Of a stretch of 64,000 bases of DNA, positions 39,002 to 49,074 are shown one piece after another. The stretch lies in contig OZ024896.1 in the NCBI GenBank assembly GCA_964017195.1, forward strand, positions 2,167,987 to 2,231,986. Reading direction: 5' to 3'. The DNA is from Siderastrea radians. Its lineage: Eukaryota > Cnidaria > Anthozoa > Scleractinia > Rhizangiidae. The notes under the pieces are model-generated. The model ran no database searches and had not been told where the DNA came from. It saw only the letters and a list, made by a program, of their open reading frames with translations. The translations under genes were made by a program, and so were the position numbers. Position 1 is the first letter of the stretch; every line of letters starts with the position of its first letter.

Positions 39002-40291
39002 ATGAGTTTCAGAACAAATGAAAATCTGCAACGATATGAATACGTTCGTTTCCATTTGGATAATGTCATTGAGCAACCTGCTAACAATCAAAGCCAGAAA
39101 AAGACAGGTTACAGATTCACAATCAACGATAGGTCGACAATGTTCGATTTTTTCAATGGGTATATAGAAGTAACCAAAGAGCTTCAAAAAAAGGCAGATG
39201 GTACTGGATATGCTCAAGCGGATCGCATCACCATGATAAACGGATCTCACAGTCTAATCAGACATATGGTTATCAAATCTTCAGGCAAAATTGTGTATGA
39301 GAGTGATAATTTGCATCGAATAACGAATGTCAAAAATCTCCTTGAATACAGTGATGATTATAGTAGATCCGTTGGAAAGAATTCGTTCTGGTATCTTGAT
39401 ACTGACGGAACTACAACAAATACAAACACAGGTTTCGAAGCCCGTCGCATTTTAACCCAGGCTCATCAGAATAACGGCGGTGGAGGAGCTAAGAGTATTA
39501 ACGAAATGATTCCCTTAAACAGATACAGCTTTTTTCAAGAGCTAGAAAGAAAAATGTTGCCCCCAATGCAATTAACGATCGAACTCACTCTTAACGGAGA
39601 CAGTGAAATGATTCACATGGCAAATGGCACAGACGCTGGTCGTGTTGTTTTAAAGAGATTGTATCTTTGGCTCCCTAGATTAATCCCAAAAGACAGCATG
39701 TATAGTAATTTCGTTTCAGAGTTTCTTAAGCCAACAACCTGGACATATATGCGAGATCTCTACAATCAGTCAGCAAATACCAGAGCTATTCAGAATATGT
39801 TTCAAATCAGTCCAGCTATCGACAACGTTAAACACGTTTTTATATATATCCAGCGGACAGACGGACCAAATAATGATGAAGCTGAAAGGTCTCCGTATGT
39901 ATTCGACACTTTCAAGTTGAATGCTGCTGACGCTAATAGCTCTCTATCAAGCTGTCGTTTAGAGTATGGTAACAATACATTTTACCCAGAGCTGGAATAT
40001 GATGCGGATAGTAAAGTAAGAGTATTTAACGATTTAATGTCATATGCATATAGAAAAAATGATTTTAATTCAGGGACACAATTGAATATAGCCAATTTCA
40101 CCAGTTTGTATGGATTAATATATTTCGATTTGACATATCAAAAAGAGGTAGTGACAAGAGATCCTAAACAGTTGATTCTCCATTATCGTCTCAATGTAGC
40201 CCCGACAGCAAACGTCCGAGCTCATAGCATCGTATTTTACGAGAGTGAGGTTGTAGTAAAGACAGTTGGAAACGAATTGATGATAGTTTAA
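39002..40291 (+). CDS. Major capsid protein (double jelly-roll type)
   Basis: 429 residues, the same length as in Polinton 1, with an intact frame and late-class motif (ATCTAAAC then ATATAAATG). Differences concentrate around residues 155-215 and 300-360, probably surface loops, while the N-terminal and C-terminal strands are unchanged. Confidence 0.88.
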   Translation: MSFRTNENLQRYEYVRFHLDNVIEQPANNQSQKKTGYRFTINDRSTMFDFFNGYIEVTKELQKKADGTGYAQADRITMINGSHSLIRHMVIKSSGKIVYESDNLHRITNVKNLLEYSDDYSRSVGKNSFWYLDTDGTTTNTNTGFEARRILTQAHQNNGGGGAKSINEMIPLNRYSFFQELERKMLPPMQLTIELTLNGDSEMIHMANGTDAGRVVLKRLYLWLPRLIPKDSMYSNFVSEFLKPTTWTYMRDLYNQSANTRAIQNMFQISPAIDNVKHVFIYIQRTDGPNNDEAERSPYVFDTFKLNAADANSSLSSCRLEYGNNTFYPELEYDADSKVRVFNDLMSYAYRKNDFNSGTQLNIANFTSLYGLIYFDLTYQKEVVTRDPKQLILHYRLNVAPTANVRAHSIVFYESEVVVKTVGNELMIV

Positions 40292-40364
40292 TGAATAAGT
40301 TTTACATCGATGAAAATTTAAATGAATATGTTTTTTAAAAGAGAATTTATCTAACATATATAAT

Positions 40365-41225
40365 ATGACACAACTATACGAAATTGAAGTTAGTTTATCA
40401 CCAAACCAGAAAAAGAATCTTAGTAACGCGTATCATAAAAGAGAAACAATAGTTCTAAGGCTCACGAAGGACTCTCTATCTGGGAATGACACTCTATACG
40501 TACCTCAGAATATAGTTAAACGATTGGAAAAAAATAGAAAATTGAAAAAGGGAATGGATATTAAACTTTCTAAAACAAACATACGAAAGCAAGTAGGTGG
40601 ATCTCTACTGTCTACAGTTCTGACGCTTGGAAGAACTTTTGGTCCCACTATTGCTAAGACCATCGGTTTGTCAGCTTTAGCTGGAGCAGCTAGTGAAGGA
40701 GCATCTCAGATTGTTAAGAAGATATCCGGAAAAGGTGTTCAAACCGGTGGGTTCCTCATACCACAAAATAAAATCGATCAGTTGATAACATATAAACATC
40801 TTTTAACAACCAAACAAAAGAAGGATATATTAAATGCTCTACAAACCGGTTCTGGTGTTCATATAAAACCAACAAAAGTACAAACAGGTGGGTTCTTAGG
40901 TACTCTTCTCGCATCAATTGGAGTCCCTTTAGCTATTGAGGCAATAAAGAAGATGACTGGTAAAGGTGCCCCTCAGATGGGACAACCTAAACAAAGACCA
41001 CCCAGATCTATACCAAAACCAACTACTGTTAACAATCAAGATGGTGGTTTGTTAGTCCCAATGTATAGAACTCCACCTTTTTATGGAAATTGGTCTGATC
41101 AAACATTAGGTATGGGGACTAAAAAAAAAGCTCCCAAAAAAAAAGCTCAGAAAAAGGGCGAAGGTCTACTATTAGGCAAGAACTCACCCTTCAAAAACGT
41201 CCCACTGTTAAACATTTTGTTGTAA
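40365..41225 (+). CDS. GG-rich minor virion protein
   Basis: 286 residues, homologous to 14521-15363, with both VQTGGFL sites and the conserved LLLGKNSPFKNVPLLNILL end. A KKKAPKK insertion duplicates the nine-A tract. The protease frame again overlaps its end in -1. Confidence 0.6.
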   Translation: MTQLYEIEVSLSPNQKKNLSNAYHKRETIVLRLTKDSLSGNDTLYVPQNIVKRLEKNRKLKKGMDIKLSKTNIRKQVGGSLLSTVLTLGRTFGPTIAKTIGLSALAGAASEGASQIVKKISGKGVQTGGFLIPQNKIDQLITYKHLLTTKQKKDILNALQTGSGVHIKPTKVQTGGFLGTLLASIGVPLAIEAIKKMTGKGAPQMGQPKQRPPRSIPKPTTVNNQDGGLLVPMYRTPPFYGNWSDQTLGMGTKKKAPKKKAQKKGEGLLLGKNSPFKNVPLLNILL

Positions 41226-41683
41226 AACCAAAATTCCATAAGAATGTCCCATTAAGCAATTATGATTTAATAAAATGGTGTAAATATCTGAATATCCCAA
41301 TTAATGATGTATTGTCAAGAGATGAAAATGTTCCTCACAATCATAGACAGGCTCTATTCATTTACAATCTTGAACCGAGTTATATGAGCGGTAGCCATTG
41401 GGTGTCAACATATGTCAAAGATAACGTCATCAATTACTTTGATTCATTTGGTTTGCCTCCCTTCCAAGAAATGGTCAATCATGCTAAAAAGAAGAACTTA
41501 ACATTGCTTCATCAGAACAATCAAATACAAAATTTACTGACGACAACATGCGGTTACTTCTGTTTATACTTTTTAAATGAGATGAATAAGGGCAAATCAT
41601 ATTTTGATCTGTTGGAAGTTTTCGACATATTTAACACGGTTAAAAATGAAAAATTCTTAGAACAGTATTTTAAAAATATCTAA
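41123..41683 (+). CDS. Adenain-like cysteine protease (no own ATG before the conserved region)
   Basis: Open in the -1 frame of the GG-rich gene from 41123 (last stop 41120-41122 within the first A tract). It has the catalytic His in GSHWVSTYV, the acid in NYFDSFG and the TTCGYFCLYF cysteine motif. As in Polinton 1, no ATG precedes the conserved LSNYDLIKW region; the nearest upstream start would be a TTG at 41312. The shared arrangement in two diverged copies argues against a sequencing or decay artefact. Confidence 0.75.
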   Translation, partial: KKSSQKKSSEKGRRSTIRQELTLQKRPTVKHFVVKPKFHKNVPLSNYDLIKWCKYLNIPINDVLSRDENVPHNHRQALFIYNLEPSYMSGSHWVSTYVKDNVINYFDSFGLPPFQEMVNHAKKKNLTLLHQNNQIQNLLTTTCGYFCLYFLNEMNKGKSYFDLLEVFDIFNTVKNEKFLEQYFKNI

Positions 41684-41694
41684 CTCATATATAT

Positions 41695-41880
41695 ATGAGA
41701 TCATTTTGCGTGAAACAAAAAAGGGTCACAGAATGTGTACCCGGGAGTGAACGATATGAAAAGGCTAAAAATGGGAGGCTTATGCTTAAATGCAAATGCT
41801 CTGAATGTGGAATCACTAAGACGAAATTCGTCAAACAGGCGGGAAACGGGTTGGCCCGTCGAAAGGGGCGGGCGTACTAG
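41695..41880 (+). CDS. Zinc-ribbon-like basic peptide, 0-frame partner of PLA2
   Basis: 61 residues as in Polinton 1, with the same KCKCSECG cluster and basic end. Upstream ATCTAACTCATATATATATG. Contains the conserved frameshift signal. Confidence 0.6.
   Translation: MRSFCVKQKRVTECVPGSERYEKAKNGRLMLKCKCSECGITKTKFVKQAGNGLARRKGRAY
41841..41873 (+). promoter_or_regulatory. Probable programmed -1 frameshift signal (G_GGA_AAC + stem-loop)
   Basis: Codons GCG GGA AAC give G_GGA_AAC at 41841-41847, followed by a 6-nt spacer and the same 7-bp GC stem (41854-41860 with 41867-41873). The only change from Polinton 1 within the signal is one spacer base, whereas neighbouring codons differ at several third positions. 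Confidence 0.75.
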
Positions 41881-42518
41881 ATACAGTAGCATCGACTGGT
41901 GCTGATTTATTGATTCACCACGGTATCCCATGGTTGGGAAATAAGGCGGTTGAAATGGGTCGATATTATGGATCAGAAGCATTAAGAAACCCAAAACTGC
42001 AGAAAAAGGCTATCGATTATGCTCTGGATAAGTTGAATCCAATGATTCAAAATGTCGGAAGTCAAGCTCTTGATCAATTATCAACCAAAATAAGACCGAA
42101 TAGAAAGTATAAAACTGACAGGAAGGATTTGGATGGTGCTGGTGTTGATATACATAAACTAATTGGGAAAATACCGAAACCAAAAGCTGGATGGACTCCT
42201 GGAAAGTATAAATACATGGGACCATACAATCCTCTCGATAAACAGTTAGAGTATGATAGGAACACTGGAGAGGTCACCAAGTGGCACGTACAACCTTACA
42301 ATAAAGTGGATGAAATAGCAGCTCATCATGATATTTGTTATGATATGGGGAAAAACAAAGGTGAATGTGACAAACAAATGGTCAAGTCATTGGATGGAAT
42401 ACCTTATGGACAGTTGCCAAAATGGGGACAAACCGCTCGGTTCTTGATTAACACAAAGCAGAAACTAGGTCTTGGTGTAAAACAAAGGAAGACAAAAAAC
42501 GGAAAGGCCGTCGAGTGA
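41847..42518 (+). CDS. Phospholipase A2 domain protein (-1 frame of zinc-ribbon ORF)
   Basis: Same domain as 15985-16680 with the GPYNPLDK loop and HHDICYD catalytic motif intact. One G is missing just after the A_AAA_AAC heptamer compared with Polinton 1. The basic tail is therefore cut short (ends KAVE), while the alternative tail now lies in the -1 frame. Confidence 0.72.
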   Translation, partial: RVGPSKGAGVLDTVASTGADLLIHHGIPWLGNKAVEMGRYYGSEALRNPKLQKKAIDYALDKLNPMIQNVGSQALDQLSTKIRPNRKYKTDRKDLDGAGVDIHKLIGKIPKPKAGWTPGKYKYMGPYNPLDKQLEYDRNTGEVTKWHVQPYNKVDEIAAHHDICYDMGKNKGECDKQMVKSLDGIPYGQLPKWGQTARFLINTKQKLGLGVKQRKTKNGKAVE

Positions 42519-43461
42519 AGAAAAAAACTGGCAAGAAAAATTAGCTGATGAGCTTCATAAGCCCATAAAGCGTAACTTTACTCGACGGCGTGTTATTGTA
42601 AATCATATTGACGAAATATGGTGCTCTGATATTGTTGAGATGCAAAAGTTCAGTCGATGGAACGCTGGCTACAGATATCTTCTTATGGTTTTAGATGTAT
42701 TCTCTAAATACGGTTGGATTGTCCCTTTAAAGGACAAAAAAGGAGAAACCGTTATGAATGCTTTTAAAACAATCCTTAAAGAAGGTAGAAAACCGAAATA
42801 TTTATGGACAGACAAAGGCAAAGAGTATTACAACAAACATGTTAAAGAACTACTTGATAAGAATAAAATAACCTTGTACTCAACTGAGAATGAAGAGAAA
42901 AGTAGCGTATGCGAACGATGGAACAGAACAATTAAAACCAAGATGTGGAAGCAGTTTGCTATTCAAGGTAATACACAGTATTTAGACATGCTACCCAAAT
43001 TAGTGAAACAGTATAACAACACTAAACATAGCTCTATCAAAATGACACCCACGGAAGCCAGTAAAAAGAAGAATGAAGGGACTGTTTACTTTAATCTGTA
43101 TGGTGATATGGAAACATTAAAACAGAAACCGAAATTCAAAATAGGTGATAATGTCAGAATAAGTAAGTATAAACGAAATGTGTTTGATAAGGGCTATACA
43201 CCAAATTGGTCTGAGGAAGTTTTTAAAGTTGATGAAATACAACACACCAATCCAATCACATACAAACTAAAGGATCTCAGAGATGAAGACATTCAAGGGA
43301 GTTTTTATGAACCTGAATTACTGAAAGCTGAACAAAAGGTATTCAGAATTGATAAAGTCATTCGGAGGGATTATAAAAAGAAGCAAGCTTTGGTGAAGTG
43401 GAAGGGGTATAGTGATGAATTCAACAGTTGGATACCGTTCAAGGACTTGAAGGATATATAA
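42502..43461 (+). CDS. Integrase with chromodomain (start uncertain)
   Basis: The conserved part begins at about 42502. DDE residues (WCSDIVEM, WTDKGKEYY, VCERWNR) and the chromodomain are intact. Because of the one-base deletion after the heptamer, this frame is +1 rather than -1 relative to PLA2. The postulated frameshift route would therefore fail here, and the first in-frame ATG (42640) lies after the first catalytic Asp. The gene may thus be silently broken in expression, or use another start. Confidence 0.8.
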   Translation, partial: ERPSSEEKNWQEKLADELHKPIKRNFTRRRVIVNHIDEIWCSDIVEMQKFSRWNAGYRYLLMVLDVFSKYGWIVPLKDKKGETVMNAFKTILKEGRKPKYLWTDKGKEYYNKHVKELLDKNKITLYSTENEEKSSVCERWNRTIKTKMWKQFAIQGNTQYLDMLPKLVKQYNNTKHSSIKMTPTEASKKKNEGTVYFNLYGDMETLKQKPKFKIGDNVRISKYKRNVFDKGYTPNWSEEVFKVDEIQHTNPITYKLKDLRDEDIQGSFYEPELLKAEQKVFRIDKVIRRDYKKKQALVKWKGYSDEFNSWIPFKDLKDI

Positions 43462-43532
43462 AATTGTTTAAAGATAATTATCTAATATATATTATATCTA
43501 TTGATACAGTATATACTGTTTATTTGCTTTTG

Positions 43533-43563
43533 GTAGCCAAAAATATAATTGTTTTTGGCTATC
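43533..43563. terminator. Hairpin after integrase
   Basis: GTAGCCAAAAATA...TTTTTGGCTATC, a near-perfect inverted repeat, equivalent to 17670-17700. Confidence 0.5.
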
Positions 43564-43584
43564 AATAATATATAACCATATTAT

Positions 43585-43881
43585 ATGAATCTATTGTTTG
43601 GAGAAGATTTCGATACTTTAAAATTCAGAGCCAAAAACTTGTACGATGCTAAGGATCTGAGATATTCAAACCGCAGAAATAAGAAATATGTTCTCACTCT
43701 CAAAAACGGTAAAAATATATATTTTGGAGACAAGATGCATGAAGATTTTTTACTGCACCAAGATCCAGAAAGACGTTTACGATATCGTAAAAGAGCCTCC
43801 AATATAAAGAATAAAGATGGTAAATTGACATATAAGGATCCTAAATACGCTAATTACTGGAGTTATCATCTGCTGTGGTGA
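43585..43881 (+). CDS. Small DUF5754-like protein (lost from Polinton 1)
   Basis: 98 residues: KKYVLTLKNGKNIYFGD, EDFLLHQDPERRLRYRKR and a terminal YWSYHLLW. This resembles the DUF5754-type proteins of large DNA viruses (recognised from memory of the pattern), function unknown. Preceded by ATCAATAATATATAACCATATTATATG. Only its last codons survive in Polinton 1. Confidence 0.6.
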   Translation: MNLLFGEDFDTLKFRAKNLYDAKDLRYSNRRNKKYVLTLKNGKNIYFGDKMHEDFLLHQDPERRLRYRKRASNIKNKDGKLTYKDPKYANYWSYHLLW

Positions 43882-43924
43882 ACAGGTTTAAACAGAAAAT
43901 AATATATAGAATTAATACATATAT

Positions 43925-44791
43925 ATGGAAAAATTCATTTATGAAGGAAAAAAACTGAATATTATCAAAAAGGATGACGATATTTGGTTTCGTGGTAAAA
44001 CAGTTGCTAGCATTTTGGGATATTCAAATTCACGAAAAGTGATTAATGATCATGTTGATGAAGAAGATAAATGTTCACTTAAGAGGCTCAAATCCAAGGG
44101 GGGTGATTCGTCCCCTTTGACTGAGGTTGGTGAAAATGACCAAAAATCCAAGAGTAACGATTCGTTACCTTTGACTGGGAACCTCAAAAACACGGTTTAT
44201 ATAAATGAATCTGGATTGTACAGCCTAATATTGAGATCAAAAATGGATAAAGCTAAAGATTTCCAACGATGGGTTACTAAGGAGGTTTTACCATCAATCA
44301 GAAAAACCGGTAAGTATGAATTCAACAACAGGTCATACAAAATGCTGACATTCAATATCAACACAGAATATGATTTACATAAAAAGGTAGTCAACTTTAT
44401 TAGAAACAATTATCCTAAAGCAATCCTAATCCCAACATTAGGTGAAAACCAAATTAATGGTAACATGAGAATAAAATCATACAACATGGGTTATCAGAAG
44501 GGAGCTTGTGATCTATTCATTGGAAATATGCATTTGAAGTACTCAGGTTTTGCAATCGAATTTAAAACACCAACTGGTTATGGAAAGCTTTCAGAAGAAC
44601 AGGAGATGATGCTACAAGAGTACGAAAACAACAATTACAAAATATTAGTCAGCAACGATTATGATGAAATCATTAAAGAAATCATACTTTATTTCCAGGG
44701 TGTAAGAATCAAATGCAAACATTGTTCCAGAAAATTCAAGTTAACAGAAACATTAAGCAATCATTTGAAATTCATACACAAAAACTTATAA
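43925..44791 (+). CDS. BRO-N / VRR-NUC / C2H2 fusion protein
   Basis: 288 residues, colinear with 17778-18590. A linker of about 18 extra residues (two near-copies of a KSKG/SPLT segment) lies between the BRO-N halves, probably a small in-frame duplication. VRR-NUC E-x-K and the C2H2 finger (CKHC...H....H) are intact. Confidence 0.75.
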   Translation: MEKFIYEGKKLNIIKKDDDIWFRGKTVASILGYSNSRKVINDHVDEEDKCSLKRLKSKGGDSSPLTEVGENDQKSKSNDSLPLTGNLKNTVYINESGLYSLILRSKMDKAKDFQRWVTKEVLPSIRKTGKYEFNNRSYKMLTFNINTEYDLHKKVVNFIRNNYPKAILIPTLGENQINGNMRIKSYNMGYQKGACDLFIGNMHLKYSGFAIEFKTPTGYGKLSEEQEMMLQEYENNNYKILVSNDYDEIIKEIILYFQGVRIKCKHCSRKFKLTETLSNHLKFIHKNL

Positions 44792-44817
44792 AGAGAAAAA
44801 TAATATAGTATTAATAT

Positions 44818-45141
44818 ATGGAACAAATAAATGTCAAGAGAGGTCGAGGAAGACCGTTAAAGTATTCAACTGAAGAAGAGAGGATTGAAGCTATTAGAAA
44901 AAACAAAGCCAATTACAGAGCAAAACAAAGGGGAGAAAATCAGATTATAATAAGAGGTAGACCTAAAATGTATTTCACTGAAGAAGAGAAAAAACAAGCT
45001 AAAACTAGATGTATGCTGAACAAAGAGTGGTGTTGTGATGTTTGTGATGGTCATAATTACACCCTTGCAGGAAAGCATTGTCATTTAAAAACAATGAAGC
45101 ACATCAGAAATGTCATAGAAAAAACGAGTAATATTGAATAA
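44818..45141 (+). CDS. AT-hook / single zinc-finger protein (absent from Polinton 1)
   Basis: 107 residues. Two AT-hook cores (RGRGRPLK near 8-15 and RGRPKM near 44-49), each followed by a Y/F-T/S-EEE segment, then a C2H2-like finger (CDVCDGHNYTLAGKHCHLKTMKH). It probably binds AT-rich DNA minor grooves, and the element itself is AT-rich. It sits between nuclease and polymerase with a non-late start motif, so a replication or chromatin role is plausible. Confidence 0.6.
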   Translation: MEQINVKRGRGRPLKYSTEEERIEAIRKNKANYRAKQRGENQIIIRGRPKMYFTEEEKKQAKTRCMLNKEWCCDVCDGHNYTLAGKHCHLKTMKHIRNVIEKTSNIE

Positions 45142-45158
45142 ATCTTTCAATAATATAG

Positions 45159-45188
45159 TTCGAAAGATCCTTGTCTGGATCATTTGAA
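45159..45188. terminator. Inverted repeat before the polymerase gene
   Basis: TTCGAAAGATCC and GGATCATTTGAA arms around a six-base loop, counterpart of 18607-18636. Confidence 0.4.
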
Positions 45189-45261
45189 TTTTGATGATAC
45201 TTAAAACGCAGACCAACAATGACTTAAGAGAATATTTATAATATTATATATAGAATAAAAA

Positions 45262-48200
45262 ATGGAAAAAATTTTATCTAACCCTATATATATGAATAAA
45301 GCTAGTTTGAAGAAACTCAGCAAATCGGAACTTATCAAATTGCTTGTGAAGCAGGAGAAGAAGAAGCCAGTTCCAGCACCAAGGAGACCAATACCAACAC
45401 CTCGCAAGAGTGTTAAACAGATGGCTAAAGAATATGAAGAAAACATCATTCTACCACCTCCAGAATTCAGGGATAATTATAAACCGGTTCCAGCACCAAG
45501 GAGTAAAAAACCAGTTCCAGCACAAAGAACCAAAATAGAACAAACAGACAAAGCTTTAAAAGGTTACACTAAGTCTTATGAAATCAGCATCAAAAACAAT
45601 AAAGACCCCTTAGCCCAAATGCAAAACACGAGAAAGGCTATAGAACATCGTGTAATAACTTTGTTGAATGAAATGAAAGGCTTGAAATACGTTGAAACAC
45701 TGAAAGTTACTTTCGAAAAAAATTCAGGTGATGAAATAGTTGAAAAGTCAGCATATTTCAATAGTACACCTCAAACAATAATCAACCAAATGGAAATCGC
45801 TGATTCATTACAATCATCAAAACAACAGATACTGAATAAGATAGCTCAATGGATATCAGAAGGTTCAGGATGGACCATCCAATCTGTTGATAGCCACTAT
45901 TTAAACATTGTCAAATATAAGCCTATGAGTGGATCATCCTATATCCAATTACCTTCTGAACTGCGAAATGGTAAAAAAGGCTTAATAAACATGAAAAATG
46001 AGGATAATGAATGCTTCAGATGGTGTCACATCAGACATTTAAACCCACAAGACAAGGACCCTCAACGTATAAAAAAGACTGACAAACAATACGTTGGAAA
46101 GTTAGATTATTCAAACATTGAATTTCCGGTTAATGTCAAACAGTTCAACAAAATTGAAAAGCAAAATAAAATTAACATCAGTATATTTGGATATGAAGAA
46201 AAGCAACCATTCCCCATTTATGTTTCCAAAGAAAAGTTTGAAGATCATATGGAACTACTTCTGATAACAAAAGACGAAAACAAGCATTATGTTCTCATAA
46301 AGGATTTCAACAAGTTCATGTACAATCAAACAAAACACGAACATAGGAAACACTTTTGTATGCACTGTCTGCAATGTTTCAGTTCTGAAAGAGTATTAAA
46401 CAATCATAAAGATATTTGCATTCAAGTGAATGGTGAACAAGCAATAACAATGCCTGACAAAGACAATAACATACTGAAATTCAATAATTTTCACAAGCAA
46501 CAACCTGTGCCATTTGTTATCTATGCTGATTTTGAGGCTATAACTGAAAAGGTACAAGGATGTCAACCCGACAGTAATAAATCATACACCGAAGCCTATC
46601 AAAGACATACAGACTGTGGATATGGTTATAAAGTGGTTTGTTGTTATGATGATAAGCATACAAAACCAATACAACTATATAGAGGGGAAAAGGCTGTGTA
46701 TAATTTTATGGAAAATATGTTAAAAGAAGTAAAATACTGTAAAAAAGTAATGAAAAAACATTTCGATAAACCATTGAGAATGACAAAAGAGGATGAATAT
46801 GAATTCAAAAAAGCAACAACATGCCACATCTGCAATAAAAAATATACTGAGAAAGACATTCGAGTCAGAGATCATTGTCATATTACTGGTAAATACAGAG
46901 GCTCAGCACATCAAGACTGTAATCTGAAACTCAGAATAAATCCAGAAGAAATAAAAATTCCTGTTATATTCCATAATTTGAGAGGTTATGACAGCCATTT
47001 CATGATGCAAGAAATTGGAGCTATTGTTAATAATAATACATACACCAAAAACGGAAAAGAGATTAAAATGAACATAAATGCAATTCCAAACAATATGGAA
47101 AAATATATGGCATTCATGCTTGGTAACCATCTGACATTCATTGACAGTTTCCAATTCATGAGCTCAAGTTTGGATAAATTAGTCAGCAACTTACCCGCAG
47201 AAGCTTTAAAGTATACAAATAAAAAATTCAAAGGTGGAAAATTCAAGCTTATGACGCGAAAAGGTGTTTATCCTTATGATTACATGGACAGTTTTGAGAA
47301 ATTCAATAAAACAGAATTGCCAACTAAAGAAGAATTTTACAGCATATTGAATAATGAGCACATAACAGATGAGGATTATAGCCATGCTCAAAAGGTATGG
47401 AATATATTCCAATTACAAACAATGGGTGAATACCATAATCTATATCTAAAGTCTGATATACTTCTATTAGCCGACGTGTTTGAAAACTTCCGTAAGACCT
47501 ATCTTCAGTATTACAAACTCGACCCCTGTCACTACTTTACATCTCCTGGTTTGTCCTGGGATGCTATGTTGAGGATGACCAATATCAAACTGGAACTAAT
47601 GACAGACATAGACATGTTTCAATTCATTGAAAAAGGTATGCGTGGTGGTATATCTTATATAGCCAATCGATATGGAAAAGCAAACAATAAGTACATGAGA
47701 GAATACGACGAGAAGGCGCCCTCAAAGTATATTATGTACCTTGATGCTAATAATTTATACGGTTGGGCTATGAGTCAATATCTCCCCACTGGTGGTTTCA
47801 AATGGATGACAGAAAAGCAGATTAATAAAATCAATTTAGCTCAGTATAATGAAGACAGTAATAAAGGATTGATACTAGAAGTTGATATGGAATACCCCAA
47901 AGAGTTGCATGACATTCATAATGACTATCCTCTAGGGCCAGAAAAAGTGAAAGTAACTGATAATATGTTGTCTGGATATTGTAAGAAAATACAGAAAAAG
48001 TTCAACATATCGACAGGACTGGTGCATAAACTGATCCCTACATTATGTGACAAAGAAAAATATGTTCTACACTACAGAAACCTACAGCTATATCTTGATC
48101 TTGGATTGAAAATAAAGAAAGTCCATCGAGTGTTAGAATTCAACCAGTCTCCATGGCTAAAGCAATACATTGATTTCAATACACAAAAACGTACTCAAGC

Positions 48201-48999
48201 GAAAAATTCATTCGAAAAAGACTTCTTCAAACTGATGAATAACTCAGTATTTGGAAAAACGATGGAGAACATAAGAAAGCGTGTTGATGTCAGACTTATT
48301 ACTGATAGAAATAAACTATTGAAAATGGCTTCCAAACCAACTTATGTCAGCAGTAAGATATTCAATGAAAATCTAGTTGCGGTGCATAAGATCAAAGAAA
48401 CGTTAACTCTAAACAGGCCGGCATATGTAGGTATGTGTATTCTTGATCTGAGCAAGACATTAATGTATGATTTTCATTACAACTACATAAAAGAAAAGTA
48501 TGGAAGCAAAGCCAAGCTGCTCTTCACTGACACAGACAGTCTGGCATATGAGATTGAAGCTGAAGATGTTTACCAAGACTTTTGGAATAACAAAGATCTA
48601 TTCGACAACAGTGACTATCCTGAAAACTCACTTTATTTCGATAAGACAAACAAAAAGGTAATCGGTAAATTCAAAGATGAAGCAGCTGGAATACCAATCA
48701 TAGAATTCATAGGTTTGCGATCAAAAATGTATAGTTACATAAAAGACAACCAGAAAGTAGGAAAAACAGCCAAAGGAATCAAGAAGAACATAATAAAGAA
48801 CAATATCAAACATGAAGACTACAAAAATATTTTATTAGAAAACAGACAAATGCATCATACTATGAAAACCATCCGAAGCAACAATCATCAACTCGGAAGC
48901 TATGAAATTAATAAAGTGTCACTCAGCTGTTTTGACGACAAAAGATATATATCAAACGATGGAATCAATAGTTTCGCTTACGGACATTATGCAATCTGA
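45262..48999 (+). CDS. Protein-primed family B DNA polymerase
   Basis: 1,245 residues with an open frame throughout, colinear with 18697-22443. N-terminal PxPAPR-type motifs, C2H2 finger, DFE exonuclease motif, endonuclease-VII-like cluster, YLDANNLYG, NSVFGKT and TDTDS palm motifs are all kept. An eight-residue or so insertion (TKNGKEIK region) follows Exo II. Intact polymerase in an otherwise damaged element suggests either recency or selection on the replication module. Confidence 0.95.
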   Translation: MEKILSNPIYMNKASLKKLSKSELIKLLVKQEKKKPVPAPRRPIPTPRKSVKQMAKEYEENIILPPPEFRDNYKPVPAPRSKKPVPAQRTKIEQTDKALKGYTKSYEISIKNNKDPLAQMQNTRKAIEHRVITLLNEMKGLKYVETLKVTFEKNSGDEIVEKSAYFNSTPQTIINQMEIADSLQSSKQQILNKIAQWISEGSGWTIQSVDSHYLNIVKYKPMSGSSYIQLPSELRNGKKGLINMKNEDNECFRWCHIRHLNPQDKDPQRIKKTDKQYVGKLDYSNIEFPVNVKQFNKIEKQNKINISIFGYEEKQPFPIYVSKEKFEDHMELLLITKDENKHYVLIKDFNKFMYNQTKHEHRKHFCMHCLQCFSSERVLNNHKDICIQVNGEQAITMPDKDNNILKFNNFHKQQPVPFVIYADFEAITEKVQGCQPDSNKSYTEAYQRHTDCGYGYKVVCCYDDKHTKPIQLYRGEKAVYNFMENMLKEVKYCKKVMKKHFDKPLRMTKEDEYEFKKATTCHICNKKYTEKDIRVRDHCHITGKYRGSAHQDCNLKLRINPEEIKIPVIFHNLRGYDSHFMMQEIGAIVNNNTYTKNGKEIKMNINAIPNNMEKYMAFMLGNHLTFIDSFQFMSSSLDKLVSNLPAEALKYTNKKFKGGKFKLMTRKGVYPYDYMDSFEKFNKTELPTKEEFYSILNNEHITDEDYSHAQKVWNIFQLQTMGEYHNLYLKSDILLLADVFENFRKTYLQYYKLDPCHYFTSPGLSWDAMLRMTNIKLELMTDIDMFQFIEKGMRGGISYIANRYGKANNKYMREYDEKAPSKYIMYLDANNLYGWAMSQYLPTGGFKWMTEKQINKINLAQYNEDSNKGLILEVDMEYPKELHDIHNDYPLGPEKVKVTDNMLSGYCKKIQKKFNISTGLVHKLIPTLCDKEKYVLHYRNLQLYLDLGLKIKKVHRVLEFNQSPWLKQYIDFNTQKRTQAKNSFEKDFFKLMNNSVFGKTMENIRKRVDVRLITDRNKLLKMASKPTYVSSKIFNENLVAVHKIKETLTLNRPAYVGMCILDLSKTLMYDFHYNYIKEKYGSKAKLLFTDTDSLAYEIEAEDVYQDFWNNKDLFDNSDYPENSLYFDKTNKKVIGKFKDEAAGIPIIEFIGLRSKMYSYIKDNQKVGKTAKGIKKNIIKNNIKHEDYKNILLENRQMHHTMKTIRSNNHQLGSYEINKVSLSCFDDKRYISNDGINSFAYGHYAI

Positions 49000-49074
49000 A
49001 GATGTGACGTCACGACACAGCTGTGTTGGCCTCCATACAAGTTCCGCAAACACAGTCTGCTTTTCTGTTCACTA

